From assembly GCA_021732485.1 (NCBI GenBank), contig JAKFUV010000006.1, positions 1 to 64,000 of the forward strand: DNA of 64,000 nt, read 5' to 3'. Of the stretch, positions 28,325-37,630 are shown piece by piece. Position 1 is the stretch's first letter. Each line of letters begins with the position of its first letter. The position numbers and the translations under genes were made by a program. The notes beneath the pieces are model-generated. The model was not told the DNA's origin. It made no database searches and saw nothing but the letters and a program-made list of their open reading frames with translations. The stretch is from Hyphomicrobium sp. (lineage in GTDB: Bacteria; Pseudomonadota; Alphaproteobacteria; Rhizobiales; Hyphomicrobiaceae).

Positions 28325-29356
28325 CTAGCGGCTCACGATCGTTGCGGCGTTGTTCGCCGTCTGCGCCGCTCGGGGACGTATCGTGATGCGGCCCGGCGTC
28401 CTGACGTCGATCACCACCGGACCTCCATCGAGGGCTTTGCGTAGCGTCATGTCCGTCGCGACCTGATCGAGACCTTCAATCTCGCGTTCGGCGGCAAGTT
28501 CAATCGCGGTGCCTGTCTTGAGGACGATGCGCCAGCGCCGTTCCGCGATCCGTTCCGAACGCAGCACGCGGGCTTGCAGCTGCGGATGACGCCCGAGCGC
28601 CGTCATCAATAACGATACATCCGTATTGGCGCCCTCACCGGCGATGATCGGCAAATGCCTCTGGCTTTGGCTCGCGATGCGCCGATCGAGGGGGCCGAGA
28701 ACCCGACCGCTGACGTCGATCAACTGATCCTTGCCGTCGCGACTCCAGATGGCAGCCGGGCTGCGCTCGGTGATCGTCACATCCAAGCCGCTCGGAAAAA
28801 CGCGGGTGATCTGCGCCGTATCAACCCACGAGATACGCTCGATGCGTTTCAGTGCCGCGATCGTATCCAGCTGCCACAAAGTTGCGACGTTCGGCAAATC
28901 CAGCGCATCGAAGACATCTCGATCACTGGTGACGTGATGTCCGGTGACACTGATCCGATCCAAGCCGAATCCAAGCGCGACGAGCGACGTGGTCAGCTTG
29001 TCGTTGGCTGATCGCATCAGATCAGAGCTTGAAACGTTCGCCGTCGAAGCAACGATGCCACCCGCTGCCGTCATGAGCGCAACGCCGAGACAGGCAAACA
29101 TTATGCTGGCCCGTCCGCGCGCCGATCGGCGGCGGCCGCGATAGCGTTTCTCGCCACGCGGGATTTGCAGCTTGTAGGGTTGCCGTCCAACTTCAGCGTG
29201 CGGCTTTCGCGCCGTCGAAAAATTCCATGACCAGGGCTTGGAAACACGCGGATGGACGTAGGATGTGGCCGTGTCTGACGTCGGCGCATCAAGCGCCCGC
29301 CACCAAAACCGCGACCCTGATCCTACCTGTTGCAACTCGCGTCCTCGACCATCCAT
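28325..29356 (-). CDS. ftsQ: Cell division protein FtsQ
   Basis: A bitopic divisome protein that links FtsA-side and periplasmic components. A basic cytoplasmic tail of about 85 residues (GEKRYRGRRRSARGR) leads to one membrane helix (IMFACLGVALMTAAGGIVAS). A POTRA domain beginning GLDRISVTGHHVTSDRDVF and the FtsQ beta-domain (SWVDTAQITRVFPSGLDVTI, ERSPAAIWSRDGKDQLID) follow. The start overlaps the end of ddl; ATG at 29356 is used here and ATG at 29380 is equally possible. Confidence 0.9.
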   Translation of the reverse strand: MDGRGRELQQVGSGSRFWWRALDAPTSDTATSYVHPRVSKPWSWNFSTARKPHAEVGRQPYKLQIPRGEKRYRGRRRSARGRASIMFACLGVALMTAAGGIVASTANVSSSDLMRSANDKLTTSLVALGFGLDRISVTGHHVTSDRDVFDALDLPNVATLWQLDTIAALKRIERISWVDTAQITRVFPSGLDVTITERSPAAIWSRDGKDQLIDVSGRVLGPLDRRIASQSQRHLPIIAGEGANTDVSLLMTALGRHPQLQARVLRSERIAERRWRIVLKTGTAIELAAEREIEGLDQVATDMTLRKALDGGPVVIDVRTPGRITIRPRAAQTANNAATIVSR

Positions 29357-30279
29357 CGGACGAGCTCGCCGAATGACCATCCGGCGTGCCCTGCTAGTTC
29401 CGGCACCAGCGATGTTCCGGTCATGCCGGGCTGGGTGTTCACTTCCAGGCAGATCAGTTCGCCGGTCCCGCCCGCTGTGTCATCGAAACGGAAATCCGCC
29501 CGCGACACGCCCCGGCAGCCCAACGCCTGATGCGCCTTAAGGGTTAAGGAACGTATGGATTGGTAAACATCCGGTAAAAGTTGCGCGGGCATCTCGTGTT
29601 TCGAGCCACCGGGCGCATATTTTGACTCGTAATCGTAGAAAGTGAGACCTTTGAGCGGCACGATCTCGATGATGTCGGTGACGAAGTCGCCGATCACCGC
29701 GCACGTCAGTTCGCGACCGGCGATGAAGCGCTCGACCATGATGATTTGATCCATCGGGCCGCCGTCCGCGACCGAATGCGGCGGGCGATCGGCATCCGGC
29801 GCGACGATGACCACGCCGACGCTGGACCCTTCAGCCACCGGCTTCACGACGTAGGGCGGCGGCATGACGTGCGCCGCAAGTGCCTGCCGGCGCGTGACGA
29901 GATGCGCTTCAGCGACGCCAACGCCGGCAAGTTTCATCACGTCCTTGGCACGCTCTTTGTGCATCGCCAGCGACGACGCCAGCACGCCCGAATGGGTGTA
30001 GGGAATTCCAAGCACTTCGAGGATGCCCTGCACGCAGCCGTCTTCGCCGAAGCGTCCATGCAGCGCGTTGAAGCAGGCGTCGGGCTTCAATGCCGCCAGC
30101 TGCTGCGCTAGGTCGCGGCCGGCATCGACCTCGGTGACGCGGTAACCTTGGCCGGTGAGCGCTTCGGCGACCGCTGCGCCTGAGCGCAAACTCACCTCGC
30201 GTTCGGCTGACAACCCGCCCTTCAAGACAGCGACATGCGCAAACGTCCGAGATGGCGCCGCACCAAGATTATCGCTCAT
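29323..30279 (-). CDS. ddl: D-alanine--D-alanine ligase
   Basis: Makes the D-Ala-D-Ala dipeptide used by MurF. From ATG 30279 ([13 protein letters not shown]) the 318 residues show the ATP-grasp motifs [44 protein letters not shown], and the magnesium-binding ECxxVN-like [20 protein letters not shown]. Its start overlaps the murB stop codon (ATGA), which indicates coupled translation. Confidence 0.97.
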   Translation of the reverse strand: MSDNLGAAPSRTFAHVAVLKGGLSAEREVSLRSGAAVAEALTGQGYRVTEVDAGRDLAQQLAALKPDACFNALHGRFGEDGCVQGILEVLGIPYTHSGVLASSLAMHKERAKDVMKLAGVGVAEAHLVTRRQALAAHVMPPPYVVKPVAEGSSVGVVIVAPDADRPPHSVADGGPMDQIIMVERFIAGRELTCAVIGDFVTDIIEIVPLKGLTFYDYESKYAPGGSKHEMPAQLLPDVYQSIRSLTLKAHQALGCRGVSRADFRFDDTAGGTGELICLEVNTQPGMTGTSLVPELAGHAGWSFGELVRWMVEDASCNR

Positions 30280-31247
30280 GTCGCCTCCGCGAGATCTTCG
30301 CCTTTCGGCCGTCCGGGAAGCGGCAGACCGAGGCGAATGATTTCCCAATTCAAGGTCACGCCCGATGTTTTCTTAACGCGGGCGCGCACCTTTTCTCCGA
30401 GTGCCTCGACGTCTTCACCAGACGCCTGAGTGTCGTTGATCAGAAAGTTGCAATGCATCTCGGAGACTTTAGCGCCGCCGACGCGCAAGCCCCGGCATCC
30501 AGCCTGATCGACCAGCTTCCACGCACTGTTGCCGGGCGGATTCTTGAATGTTGAACCGCCCGTGCGTTCCTTGATCGGTTGATTTTTTTCGCGATAGTCA
30601 GCGACCTCTTCCATCTCTTTTAAAATATCCGCCGGATCACCCGGAGTTCCGGCAAACAGCGCCTCGGTAAAAATCCAACCGTCCGGCACGCCGCAGTGGC
30701 GATAGGTGAAATTCATATCGGCGAGCGAGAATTCATGGATGCCACCGTCGAGATCGACGGCGCGCGCGCTGACGAGACAATCCTTGGTTTCGCGCCCGTG
30801 CGCGCCGGCGTTCATGCGCAAGGCGCCGCCAATCGAACCTGGAATTCCGCGGTAAAACGCGAGGCCGGAAATTCCCGCCTCGGCGGCCGCGCGCGCGACC
30901 TTCACGTCGGGCACCGCCGTGCCAACGCGGAGCCTGTGACCTGGCTCGACTTTGATGTCGCTGAATCCGCGCGCCAAGCGAATGACAACGCCCGGCACGC
31001 CGCCATCGCGAACAAGCAGGTTCGAGCCAAGGCCAATGACGTTGATTGGAACGCCGTCCGGCAAGCGCTGCAAAAAATAAGCGAGATCGGCTTCATCGGC
31101 GGGCGTGAACAACACCTGCGCCGGGCCGCCGACCCGGAACCAAGTGATGTCGGCCAGCGGCGCGTTGGCGATCAGGCGGCCGCGCAAATCGGGCATGACG
31201 GAGCTGAGATCAGCCGAAACGTCTTCAAACAACAGCGTCGCGCTCAT
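30276..31247 (-). CDS. murB: UDP-N-acetylenolpyruvoylglucosamine reductase
   Basis: An FAD enzyme that reduces UDP-GlcNAc-enolpyruvate to UDP-MurNAc. From ATG 31247 the 323 residues contain the FAD-binding region NTWF-like [54 protein letters not shown], and the type II catalytic segment [20 protein letters not shown]. It overlaps murC (ATGA at 31244-31247) and ddl (ATGA). Confidence 0.97.
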   Translation of the reverse strand: MSATLLFEDVSADLSSVMPDLRGRLIANAPLADITWFRVGGPAQVLFTPADEADLAYFLQRLPDGVPINVIGLGSNLLVRDGGVPGVVIRLARGFSDIKVEPGHRLRVGTAVPDVKVARAAAEAGISGLAFYRGIPGSIGGALRMNAGAHGRETKDCLVSARAVDLDGGIHEFSLADMNFTYRHCGVPDGWIFTEALFAGTPGDPADILKEMEEVADYREKNQPIKERTGGSTFKNPPGNSAWKLVDQAGCRGLRVGGAKVSEMHCNFLINDTQASGEDVEALGEKVRARVKKTSGVTLNWEIIRLGLPLPGRPKGEDLAEAT

Positions 31248-32683
31248 GGAGTGGCACTCCCTGCGCCCGTCCCGGCGGCTGCAAGCCAGGTCGGCAGTTC
31301 GTGCGCCCACTCTGTCGACGATCCAGCTCCCAGGCACACGACCGTGTCGCCGGGCCGCGCGGCGCGCTTGATGGCGTCGGTCAGCTCACCAACGGCCGCG
31401 ATCGCCTGAACCGATCGATGCCCGGTCTTGCGGATGCCATCGGCCAAGCTCTGGCTGGTGATGCCGTCGATCGGGCTTTCACCGGCGGTGTATAACGGCG
31501 CGACGATGACGTGGTCGGCATCGCCAAAACAGGCAGCGAAATCAGCGAACAGATCCCGCACGCGCGAATAGCGATGCGGTTCGACGACAGCGATCACACG
31601 GCCCATCGCCCCGCCACGCGCCGCCGCCAGCACGGCTGCGATCTCGACCGGGTGGTGGCCATAGTCGTCGTAGATGGCGATGCCGTTCCATTCGCCGGTC
31701 AATTGGAAACGCCGTTTGACGCCGGAAAACCCGGCCATCGCCGCACGAATTTTTTCGTCATCCAATCCGGCTTCGGTGGCGACGGCAATTGCTGCCAGGG
31801 CATTCAACGCATTGTGAGCCCCCGGTATCGGCACCGACCATCCATCGAACCGGCGCGCGCCGCCTTTGACGCTGGCCCCAACGCGGGCGTCGAATATCGT
31901 CGTGTTGCCGGAAATGCGCACATTCTCGAGCACCAAATCAGCATCCGCCGACACGCCATACGTCAGCAACCGGCGGCCATCCGAACGCAAATTGAGCCGC
32001 GCCAGCATGTCCGCCACAACCGGGTGATCGATACAGGCGACCGTCAACCCGAAGAATGGAATGTTCTTCAAAAACGCTTCGTACTCGCGATGCATCGCCT
32101 CGACCGACCCGAAGTAATCGAGGTGCTCCGGATCGATGTTTGTGACGATGCCGATTTCCGTCGGCAAGCGCGTGAACGTGCCGTCGCTCTCGTCGGCTTC
32201 GACGATCATCCACTTGCCTTGCCCGAGCCGCGCATTCGAGCCCCAGGCGTTGATGATGCCGCCGGTGATCACCGTCGGCTCCAATCCGGCTTCGGTGAAA
32301 ATGTGTGACAGCAGAGAGGTCGTCGTTGTCTTGCCGTGCGTGCCCGTCACCGACACCGTCGAATATAGCCGCATCAGTTCGGCCAGCATTTCAGCCCGTC
32401 GAATGACGGTGAGGCCCCGTTCGCGCGCGGCGGCAAGTTCGGGATTGCTCGCCTTCACAGCCGTTGAGATCACGACGTAGCGCGCGCCGATGAGATTGAC
32501 GGCGTCGTGGCCGACGAAAACGCGAATGCCTTTCGACCGCAGCCGCGTGACGTTGGCGCTTTCTTTCTGATCGCTGCCCTGAACGCTGTAGCCTTTGGCA
32601 ACCAGGATCTCGGCGATGGCGCTCATGCCAATGCCGCCGATGCCGATGATGTGGAAGGGGCCGATATCGCGCGGCAACTGCAT
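31244..32683 (-). CDS. murC: UDP-N-acetylmuramate--L-alanine ligase
   Basis: Adds the first amino acid of the stem peptide. The 479 residues show the Rossmann start [18 protein letters not shown], the ATP loop [39 protein letters not shown] and the C-terminal [19 protein letters not shown]. It follows murG by 53 bases and overlaps murB at its 3' end. Confidence 0.97.
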   Translation of the reverse strand: MQLPRDIGPFHIIGIGGIGMSAIAEILVAKGYSVQGSDQKESANVTRLRSKGIRVFVGHDAVNLIGARYVVISTAVKASNPELAAARERGLTVIRRAEMLAELMRLYSTVSVTGTHGKTTTTSLLSHIFTEAGLEPTVITGGIINAWGSNARLGQGKWMIVEADESDGTFTRLPTEIGIVTNIDPEHLDYFGSVEAMHREYEAFLKNIPFFGLTVACIDHPVVADMLARLNLRSDGRRLLTYGVSADADLVLENVRISGNTTIFDARVGASVKGGARRFDGWSVPIPGAHNALNALAAIAVATEAGLDDEKIRAAMAGFSGVKRRFQLTGEWNGIAIYDDYGHHPVEIAAVLAAARGGAMGRVIAVVEPHRYSRVRDLFADFAACFGDADHVIVAPLYTAGESPIDGITSQSLADGIRKTGHRSVQAIAAVGELTDAIKRAARPGDTVVCLGAGSSTEWAHELPTWLAAAGTGAGSATP

Positions 32684-32736
32684 GGTGGTGATGGTCCTCG
32701 ACTGGTCGTGTGAAGCGCGGCGCGCAACCGTTGCAA

Positions 32737-33882
32737 TCAGGCCGTGGTCACTCGGGGCTCGGCTGCACTGTGCTCAGACCCGCCGCGCCCGGCGAGCGCG
32801 ACAACGAAGTCAGCGAGCCGAGAGACCGCATCCGGGCGCCCGGCTGTTTTAGCCGCCGCCGCCGCCGCCGCAAGTGTCGCTGGCGCGGCAACTAAGCGCT
32901 CGATTTCGTCAGCCAGCCGCTCTGACGTCAGATTTCGCTGTTCGATACACCAGCCACCACCCGATTCGGCAAGGCGGCGGGCATTATTGAGCTGATCGTT
33001 ATCGAGGGCGTGCGGCAGTGGCACCAGGATCGACGGACGGCCCATCACCGTCAACTCCGCAACCGTCGATGCGCCAGCCCGGCCAATCACCAGATGCGCC
33101 GCCGCCATCCGCTCGGGCAAATCTTTGAAGAACGGCGCGATCTCGGCGGCAATTCCGTGCTCGCCATAGGCGTCGCTGACCCTCTGCACGTCTTCTTCCC
33201 TCGCTTGCTGCGTGACGTGCAGGCGGGCGCGCAGCGCATCCGGCAGCGCGATCAAAGCTGGCGGCACAGCGTCCGAAAAATAGCGCGCCCCCTGACTGCC
33301 GCCGAAGACGAGAATGTGGACCGGGCCATCCGATGCCGGCGCCAAATACGCGCGCACCGCCGCATCGACGACGATCTGGCGCACCGGATTTCCGGTCAGC
33401 GTTGCCTTGGCGATCAAGCCGCCGTCGAGATATTTGGTGTTTTCAAACGACGTGGCAATCGCTGTGACACGCTTGGCCAGCAAACGGTTAGCCCGGCCGA
33501 GCACAGCGTTCTGCTCGTGCACGGCCGTCGGAATGCCACGCAGGCGTGCCGCCACCAGCGGCGGGTATGTTGGGTAGCCGCCAAAGCCGATCACGGCGCG
33601 CGGTTTGACGTTGCCGAGAATAGAAAACGCTGCCTTGGTGCCGCGCGCCAGCGCCAGTGTCGTCTTGGCGATATCGCTAGCCGCTTTGCTGGCGAGTGTT
33701 GCAGACGGCACCTGATAGACGGTGCGCGCCGGAAATCCCGAGCCGTAGCGATCGCCCCTCAGATCGGTGATCAGATCGACGGCGATGTCGCGCCGCTGCA
33801 GTTCTTCCGCCAAGGCATACGCTGGAAAGAGATGGCCACCCGTGCCGCCCGCAGCCAGCATGACGGAAAACATTTCGCTCAT
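32737..33882 (-). CDS. murG: Lipid II synthase, MurG glycosyltransferase
   Basis: Transfers GlcNAc onto lipid I at the inner membrane. The 381 residues carry the glycine-rich loop LAAGGTGGHLFPAYALAEEL, HEQNAVLGRANRLLAKR, the donor-site GGSQGARYFSDAVP, and IGRAGASTVAEL...PSILVPLPHALDNDQLNNA. The C-terminus is Ala-rich. The start codon overlaps the ftsW stop (ATGA). Confidence 0.97.
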   Translation of the reverse strand: MSEMFSVMLAAGGTGGHLFPAYALAEELQRRDIAVDLITDLRGDRYGSGFPARTVYQVPSATLASKAASDIAKTTLALARGTKAAFSILGNVKPRAVIGFGGYPTYPPLVAARLRGIPTAVHEQNAVLGRANRLLAKRVTAIATSFENTKYLDGGLIAKATLTGNPVRQIVVDAAVRAYLAPASDGPVHILVFGGSQGARYFSDAVPPALIALPDALRARLHVTQQAREEDVQRVSDAYGEHGIAAEIAPFFKDLPERMAAAHLVIGRAGASTVAELTVMGRPSILVPLPHALDNDQLNNARRLAESGGGWCIEQRNLTSERLADEIERLVAAPATLAAAAAAAKTAGRPDAVSRLADFVVALAGRGGSEHSAAEPRVTTA

Positions 33883-35060
33883 TTGGCCGCCACACGCCCC
33901 ACGCTTTCAACGGCCTCAATGGTCGGCACCAATCGCGGTTTTTTAAGGCGCTGCGGGTCGGCCCGCCGCCGCGTCAGCGCCAGCAACATACCAGCCGTCA
34001 CGGCCAGCGCCAGCATCGACGATCCACCCGCCGAGATAAACGGCAGCGTCATACCTTTCGGCGGCAGCACGCCGATATTCACACCCATGTTGATCAAGGC
34101 TTGCAGGCCGAAAACGATTGCCAGGCCCTGCACGGCGAGACGATTGCGCGCGTCCTGCTCTTGTCCGGCCGCGCCTAACGCGCGCAGCACGATGAAGGCG
34201 AAAATCCCCAGCATGACGATGCACGCGATGACGCCGTACTCCTCCGCCACCACTGCGAAAATGAAATCGGTATGAGCGTCCGGCAGGATCGACTTGATCG
34301 TGCCTTCGCCTGGGCCACGTCCGAACAAACCGCCTTCGCTGAACGACTGCATGGCGCGGTCGACTTGAAAGTTTTCCATCGGCAGCGGATTGAAAAACCG
34401 ATCAACGCGCTGATGCACGTGGGCGAAGTTGGCATACGCCAGCCACACGCCGGCACCACCGACCGCGATCAACGCGCCCGCGCCGAACAGCGACAATCCG
34501 GCCAGCACATACATCAGCCCAGCCGTGGCACTGATCAACGCCGTCTGGCCGACATCGGGCTGCGCCACCAGCAGACCGGCGAATACGATCCAGATCACGA
34601 AGGCCAAGGGCGCGGCCGGCATATCGCGGCGTTCGCCGGCCTCCGCAAACAGCCAGGCCAGCACAACGATGAACGCTGGCTTGGCAAACTCCGAGGGTTG
34701 CAACGAGTACCCGCCGATCGACAACCAGCGCTGTGCGCCGTTCATTTCGGCGCTGTGGACGACGACGATCGCCATGGCGGCCAACGACACGATGAGAAGG
34801 CCAAGCGCCAAGCGGCGCACACCTGACGGAGAAAAAAACGAAATCACCAGCATGACGAAACCGCTCAGCACGGCAAACACCACATGCCGCTCAACGAAAT
34901 AGTACGTTGAGAAGCCCTTTTTCAGCGCCACCGCCGGCGATGCGGCGAGTGACAACACGACGCCGAGCACCATCAACGTCGCGAACGCCGTCAACAGCGC
35001 ATGATCGACGGTGAACGACCAAGCGGCAAAACGGCTGCGATCGGCGCGCGACAATTTCAT
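33879..35060 (-). CDS. ftsW: Peptidoglycan glycosyltransferase FtsW
   Basis: A SEDS-family polymerase of the divisome, working with FtsI. The 393 residues span about ten membrane helices. Conserved parts are MNGAQRWLSIGGYSLQPSEF, VAQPDVGQTALI, HTDFIFAVVAEEYGVIACI and GMTLPFISAGGSSMLALA. The C-terminal tail is short and cytoplasmic. ATGA overlaps link it to murD upstream and murG downstream. Confidence 0.97.
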   Translation of the reverse strand: MKLSRADRSRFAAWSFTVDHALLTAFATLMVLGVVLSLAASPAVALKKGFSTYYFVERHVVFAVLSGFVMLVISFFSPSGVRRLALGLLIVSLAAMAIVVVHSAEMNGAQRWLSIGGYSLQPSEFAKPAFIVVLAWLFAEAGERRDMPAAPLAFVIWIVFAGLLVAQPDVGQTALISATAGLMYVLAGLSLFGAGALIAVGGAGVWLAYANFAHVHQRVDRFFNPLPMENFQVDRAMQSFSEGGLFGRGPGEGTIKSILPDAHTDFIFAVVAEEYGVIACIVMLGIFAFIVLRALGAAGQEQDARNRLAVQGLAIVFGLQALINMGVNIGVLPPKGMTLPFISAGGSSMLALAVTAGMLLALTRRRADPQRLKKPRLVPTIEAVESVGRVAAK

Positions 35061-36472
35061 GCCCTGCCCCTCGCTGCAAAATCCGGCAACGCCGTGACTG
35101 CCGCACGAAACGCTTCACCCCGCACTTCGAAGTTTTTGAATTGATCGAAGCTCGCACACGCCGGTGACAACAGCACAACCGGCTCTGCGGCCGTGTTCAC
35201 CGCTGCATCCGCGGCAGCTTTGACAACAGCGACCTCAAGCGTTCCACACTCAACGATAGCGACGTCGCCATCGAGCGTCTTGGAGAATTCATCGGTCGCC
35301 GCGCCGATCAGGTAGGCGCTCCGAATTCCCGGAAAGTAGGCACGAAGGCTTTCGATGCCGCCAACCTTGGGTTTGCCACCGACGATCCAATAGACGTCGC
35401 TTGGGAACGCCAGCAGGGCCTTTTCAGTCGAATCCGCGTTCGTCGCTTTGCTGTCGTTGACAAAAATGACGCGACCAATGCGGCCAATTTCTTCCAACCG
35501 ATGCGGCAGGCCAGGGAACGACGCCAGCGCGCCTTGCCAATCGATGTCGGATGATTTGCCAAGTTCATGCAGGCATTCGCGGACGGCGGCGACGGCCGCA
35601 ATGGCGTTCTGCGCGTTATGGCTGCCGCGCAACGTCCGAAGCCCCGCCAGATTTCCGAGCTTGACTGCTACACCTTCCCGATTGGCGCAAACAATCTCAC
35701 TGCCGAGCAGGCAGTACCCCGGCGCGATAGCTTGACGCGCGCTCATCGCGCAGGCTCGCCCGGTCTGCGTCTTGCGCTTGAGCATTTCAAACGACATGTC
35801 GTCATCGATGCTGACACAAGCAATGCGCGCTCCCGCAACCAGCCGCTCTTTGACCCCGGCGTAATTCTCAATCGTACCGTGGCGGTCGAGGTGATCTGGC
35901 GTGACGTTCAACTGCACGCCAACAGTTGCATCAAGGGTGGGCGTTAGATCGATCTGGTACGACGACATCTCGACGACGTGGAACCGGCCCGGAGCCGGCG
36001 CATCGAGCGTCAGGATGGCGCGTCCGATATTGCCGCCCATCTGCACATCGTATCCCGCATGGCGCAAAATGTGCGCGACAAGCGCCGTCGTCGTCGACTT
36101 GCCATTGGTGCCGGTGATGGCGATGAACGGCGCGTCCGGAGAAGCCAGCGCCCGCTCGCGTGCAAAAATTTCGATATCGCCGATGATCTCCACGCCGGCC
36201 GCTTTGGCTTTCGCGACCGTCCAGTGCGGCTCGGGGTGGGTCAGCGATACGCCGGGCGCCAGGATCAGAGAGGAAAATTGCGACCATTGAGCCGTCGTCA
36301 GATCGAAGATCGGCACGCCGTCGTCGATGGCGGCCGTGCGGCTTGCGTCACTGTCGTCCCAGGCGGCAACGGTTGCGCCACCCGCCAGCAGCGCGCGCAC
36401 CGTCGCCGTGCCGGACGCGCCAAGGCCGAACACTGCAACCGATTTACCAGCAAAGGACGTCGCGCGAATCAT
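35057..36472 (-). CDS. murD: UDP-N-acetylmuramoylalanine--D-glutamate ligase
   Basis: Adds D-glutamate as the second stem-peptide residue. The 471 residues contain the N-terminal FGLGASGTATVRALLAGGA, ATP loop IAITGTNGKSTTTALVAHIL, LNVTPDHLDRHGTIENY, and the C-terminal-domain segment FVNDSKATNADSTEKALLAF with GGKPK. It overlaps ftsW at its 3' end and follows mraY by 40 bases. Confidence 0.97.
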   Translation of the reverse strand: MIRATSFAGKSVAVFGLGASGTATVRALLAGGATVAAWDDSDASRTAAIDDGVPIFDLTTAQWSQFSSLILAPGVSLTHPEPHWTVAKAKAAGVEIIGDIEIFARERALASPDAPFIAITGTNGKSTTTALVAHILRHAGYDVQMGGNIGRAILTLDAPAPGRFHVVEMSSYQIDLTPTLDATVGVQLNVTPDHLDRHGTIENYAGVKERLVAGARIACVSIDDDMSFEMLKRKTQTGRACAMSARQAIAPGYCLLGSEIVCANREGVAVKLGNLAGLRTLRGSHNAQNAIAAVAAVRECLHELGKSSDIDWQGALASFPGLPHRLEEIGRIGRVIFVNDSKATNADSTEKALLAFPSDVYWIVGGKPKVGGIESLRAYFPGIRSAYLIGAATDEFSKTLDGDVAIVECGTLEVAVVKAAADAAVNTAAEPVVLLSPACASFDQFKNFEVRGEAFRAAVTALPDFAARGRA

Positions 36473-36512
36473 CGGGTAAAATTTATCGCAGAATGGCCGG
36501 GGATGCTCGTGA

Positions 36513-37595
36513 TTAGCGCAGCTTCAACGTGGCGAGGCCAATCAACGCCAAAATCACCGAGATGATCCAGAAGCGAATAACGACGGTCGATTCCTGCCAC
36601 CCTTTCTGTTCGTAGTGATGGTGAAGCGGTGCCATTCGGAAGACGCGCTTACCCGTCATTTTGAACGACGCCACCTGAATGATGACCGACAGCGTCTCCA
36701 GCACAAACAAGCCGCCGACGATTGCAAGCACGATCTCGTGCTTGATGGCCACCGCGATAGCCCCCAGCGCGCCACCCAGAGCCAGCGATCCGGTATCACC
36801 CATGAAAATCATCGCAGGCGGCGCATTGAACCACAAGAAGCCGAGCCCGGCACCGATCAGCGCACCGCAAATGACCGCCAATTCGCCGGTTCCTGGGATG
36901 TGATGGATTTGCAGATACGCCGCGAACTTGGCGTTGCCGCTCAAATACGCAATGACGCCGAACGTCGCCGCCGCGATCATCACCGGCACAATGGCCAGAC
37001 CGTCCAAACCGTCGGTCAGGTTCACCGCATTGCCGGCGCCTGCAATAACGAACACGGCGAGCAGCACAAAGAACGGGCCGAGATCGAGCACGAGATCCTT
37101 GAAGAACGGAAACGTCAGCACAGAATTTAAGCCTGTCGGACCGAGTTTCATGATCGCGTAACCGGCGAGGGCCGCCACCAGGACTTCAAGCCCCATCCGC
37201 GACCGGCCGGAAAAGCCGTCACTCGAACGCTTGGTCACTTTCAAATAGTCGTCGTAGTAGCCGATCGCGCCGTAGCACAGCGTTACGGCGAGAACGATCC
37301 ACGTGTAGCCGTTCGAGAGCTGCCCCCAAAGCAGTGTCGAAACTGTTACACCGGCAAGGATCATCAGACCGCCCATCGTCGGCGTGCCGCGCTTCAATTG
37401 ATGCGATTGCGGTCCGTCCTCGCGGATCGGCTGGCCCTTGCCTTGCTTGACGCGCAGCAGATCAATGATCGCTGGGCCGAACATCATCACGAACAGCAGC
37501 GCCGTGAAGATCGCGCCGCCGGTGCGAAACGTGATGTAGCGAAATACGTTTAGCGCGCTGATCTGATCGCTGAAGGCGGTGAGTTCATAGAGCAT
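36513..37595 (-). CDS. mraY: Phospho-N-acetylmuramoyl-pentapeptide transferase
   Basis: Makes lipid I from UDP-MurNAc-pentapeptide and undecaprenyl phosphate. The 360 residues form ten membrane helices, with the catalytic Asp pair and magnesium sites in [36 protein letters not shown] and [20 protein letters not shown], and the HHHYEQKGW loop near the C-terminus. It lies between murEF and murD in the standard order. Confidence 0.97.
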   Translation of the reverse strand: MLYELTAFSDQISALNVFRYITFRTGGAIFTALLFVMMFGPAIIDLLRVKQGKGQPIREDGPQSHQLKRGTPTMGGLMILAGVTVSTLLWGQLSNGYTWIVLAVTLCYGAIGYYDDYLKVTKRSSDGFSGRSRMGLEVLVAALAGYAIMKLGPTGLNSVLTFPFFKDLVLDLGPFFVLLAVFVIAGAGNAVNLTDGLDGLAIVPVMIAAATFGVIAYLSGNAKFAAYLQIHHIPGTGELAVICGALIGAGLGFLWFNAPPAMIFMGDTGSLALGGALGAIAVAIKHEIVLAIVGGLFVLETLSVIIQVASFKMTGKRVFRMAPLHHHYEQKGWQESTVVIRFWIISVILALIGLATLKLR

Positions 37596-37630
37596 GCTTG
37601 TGCCAGTCCCCCGATACCCGTCGCCAGCCG

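Noticed and set aside
33010..34275. 421-codon plus-strand frame
   Set aside because: It runs antisense across murG and ftsW, both of which are certain; its translation has no recognisable motif.
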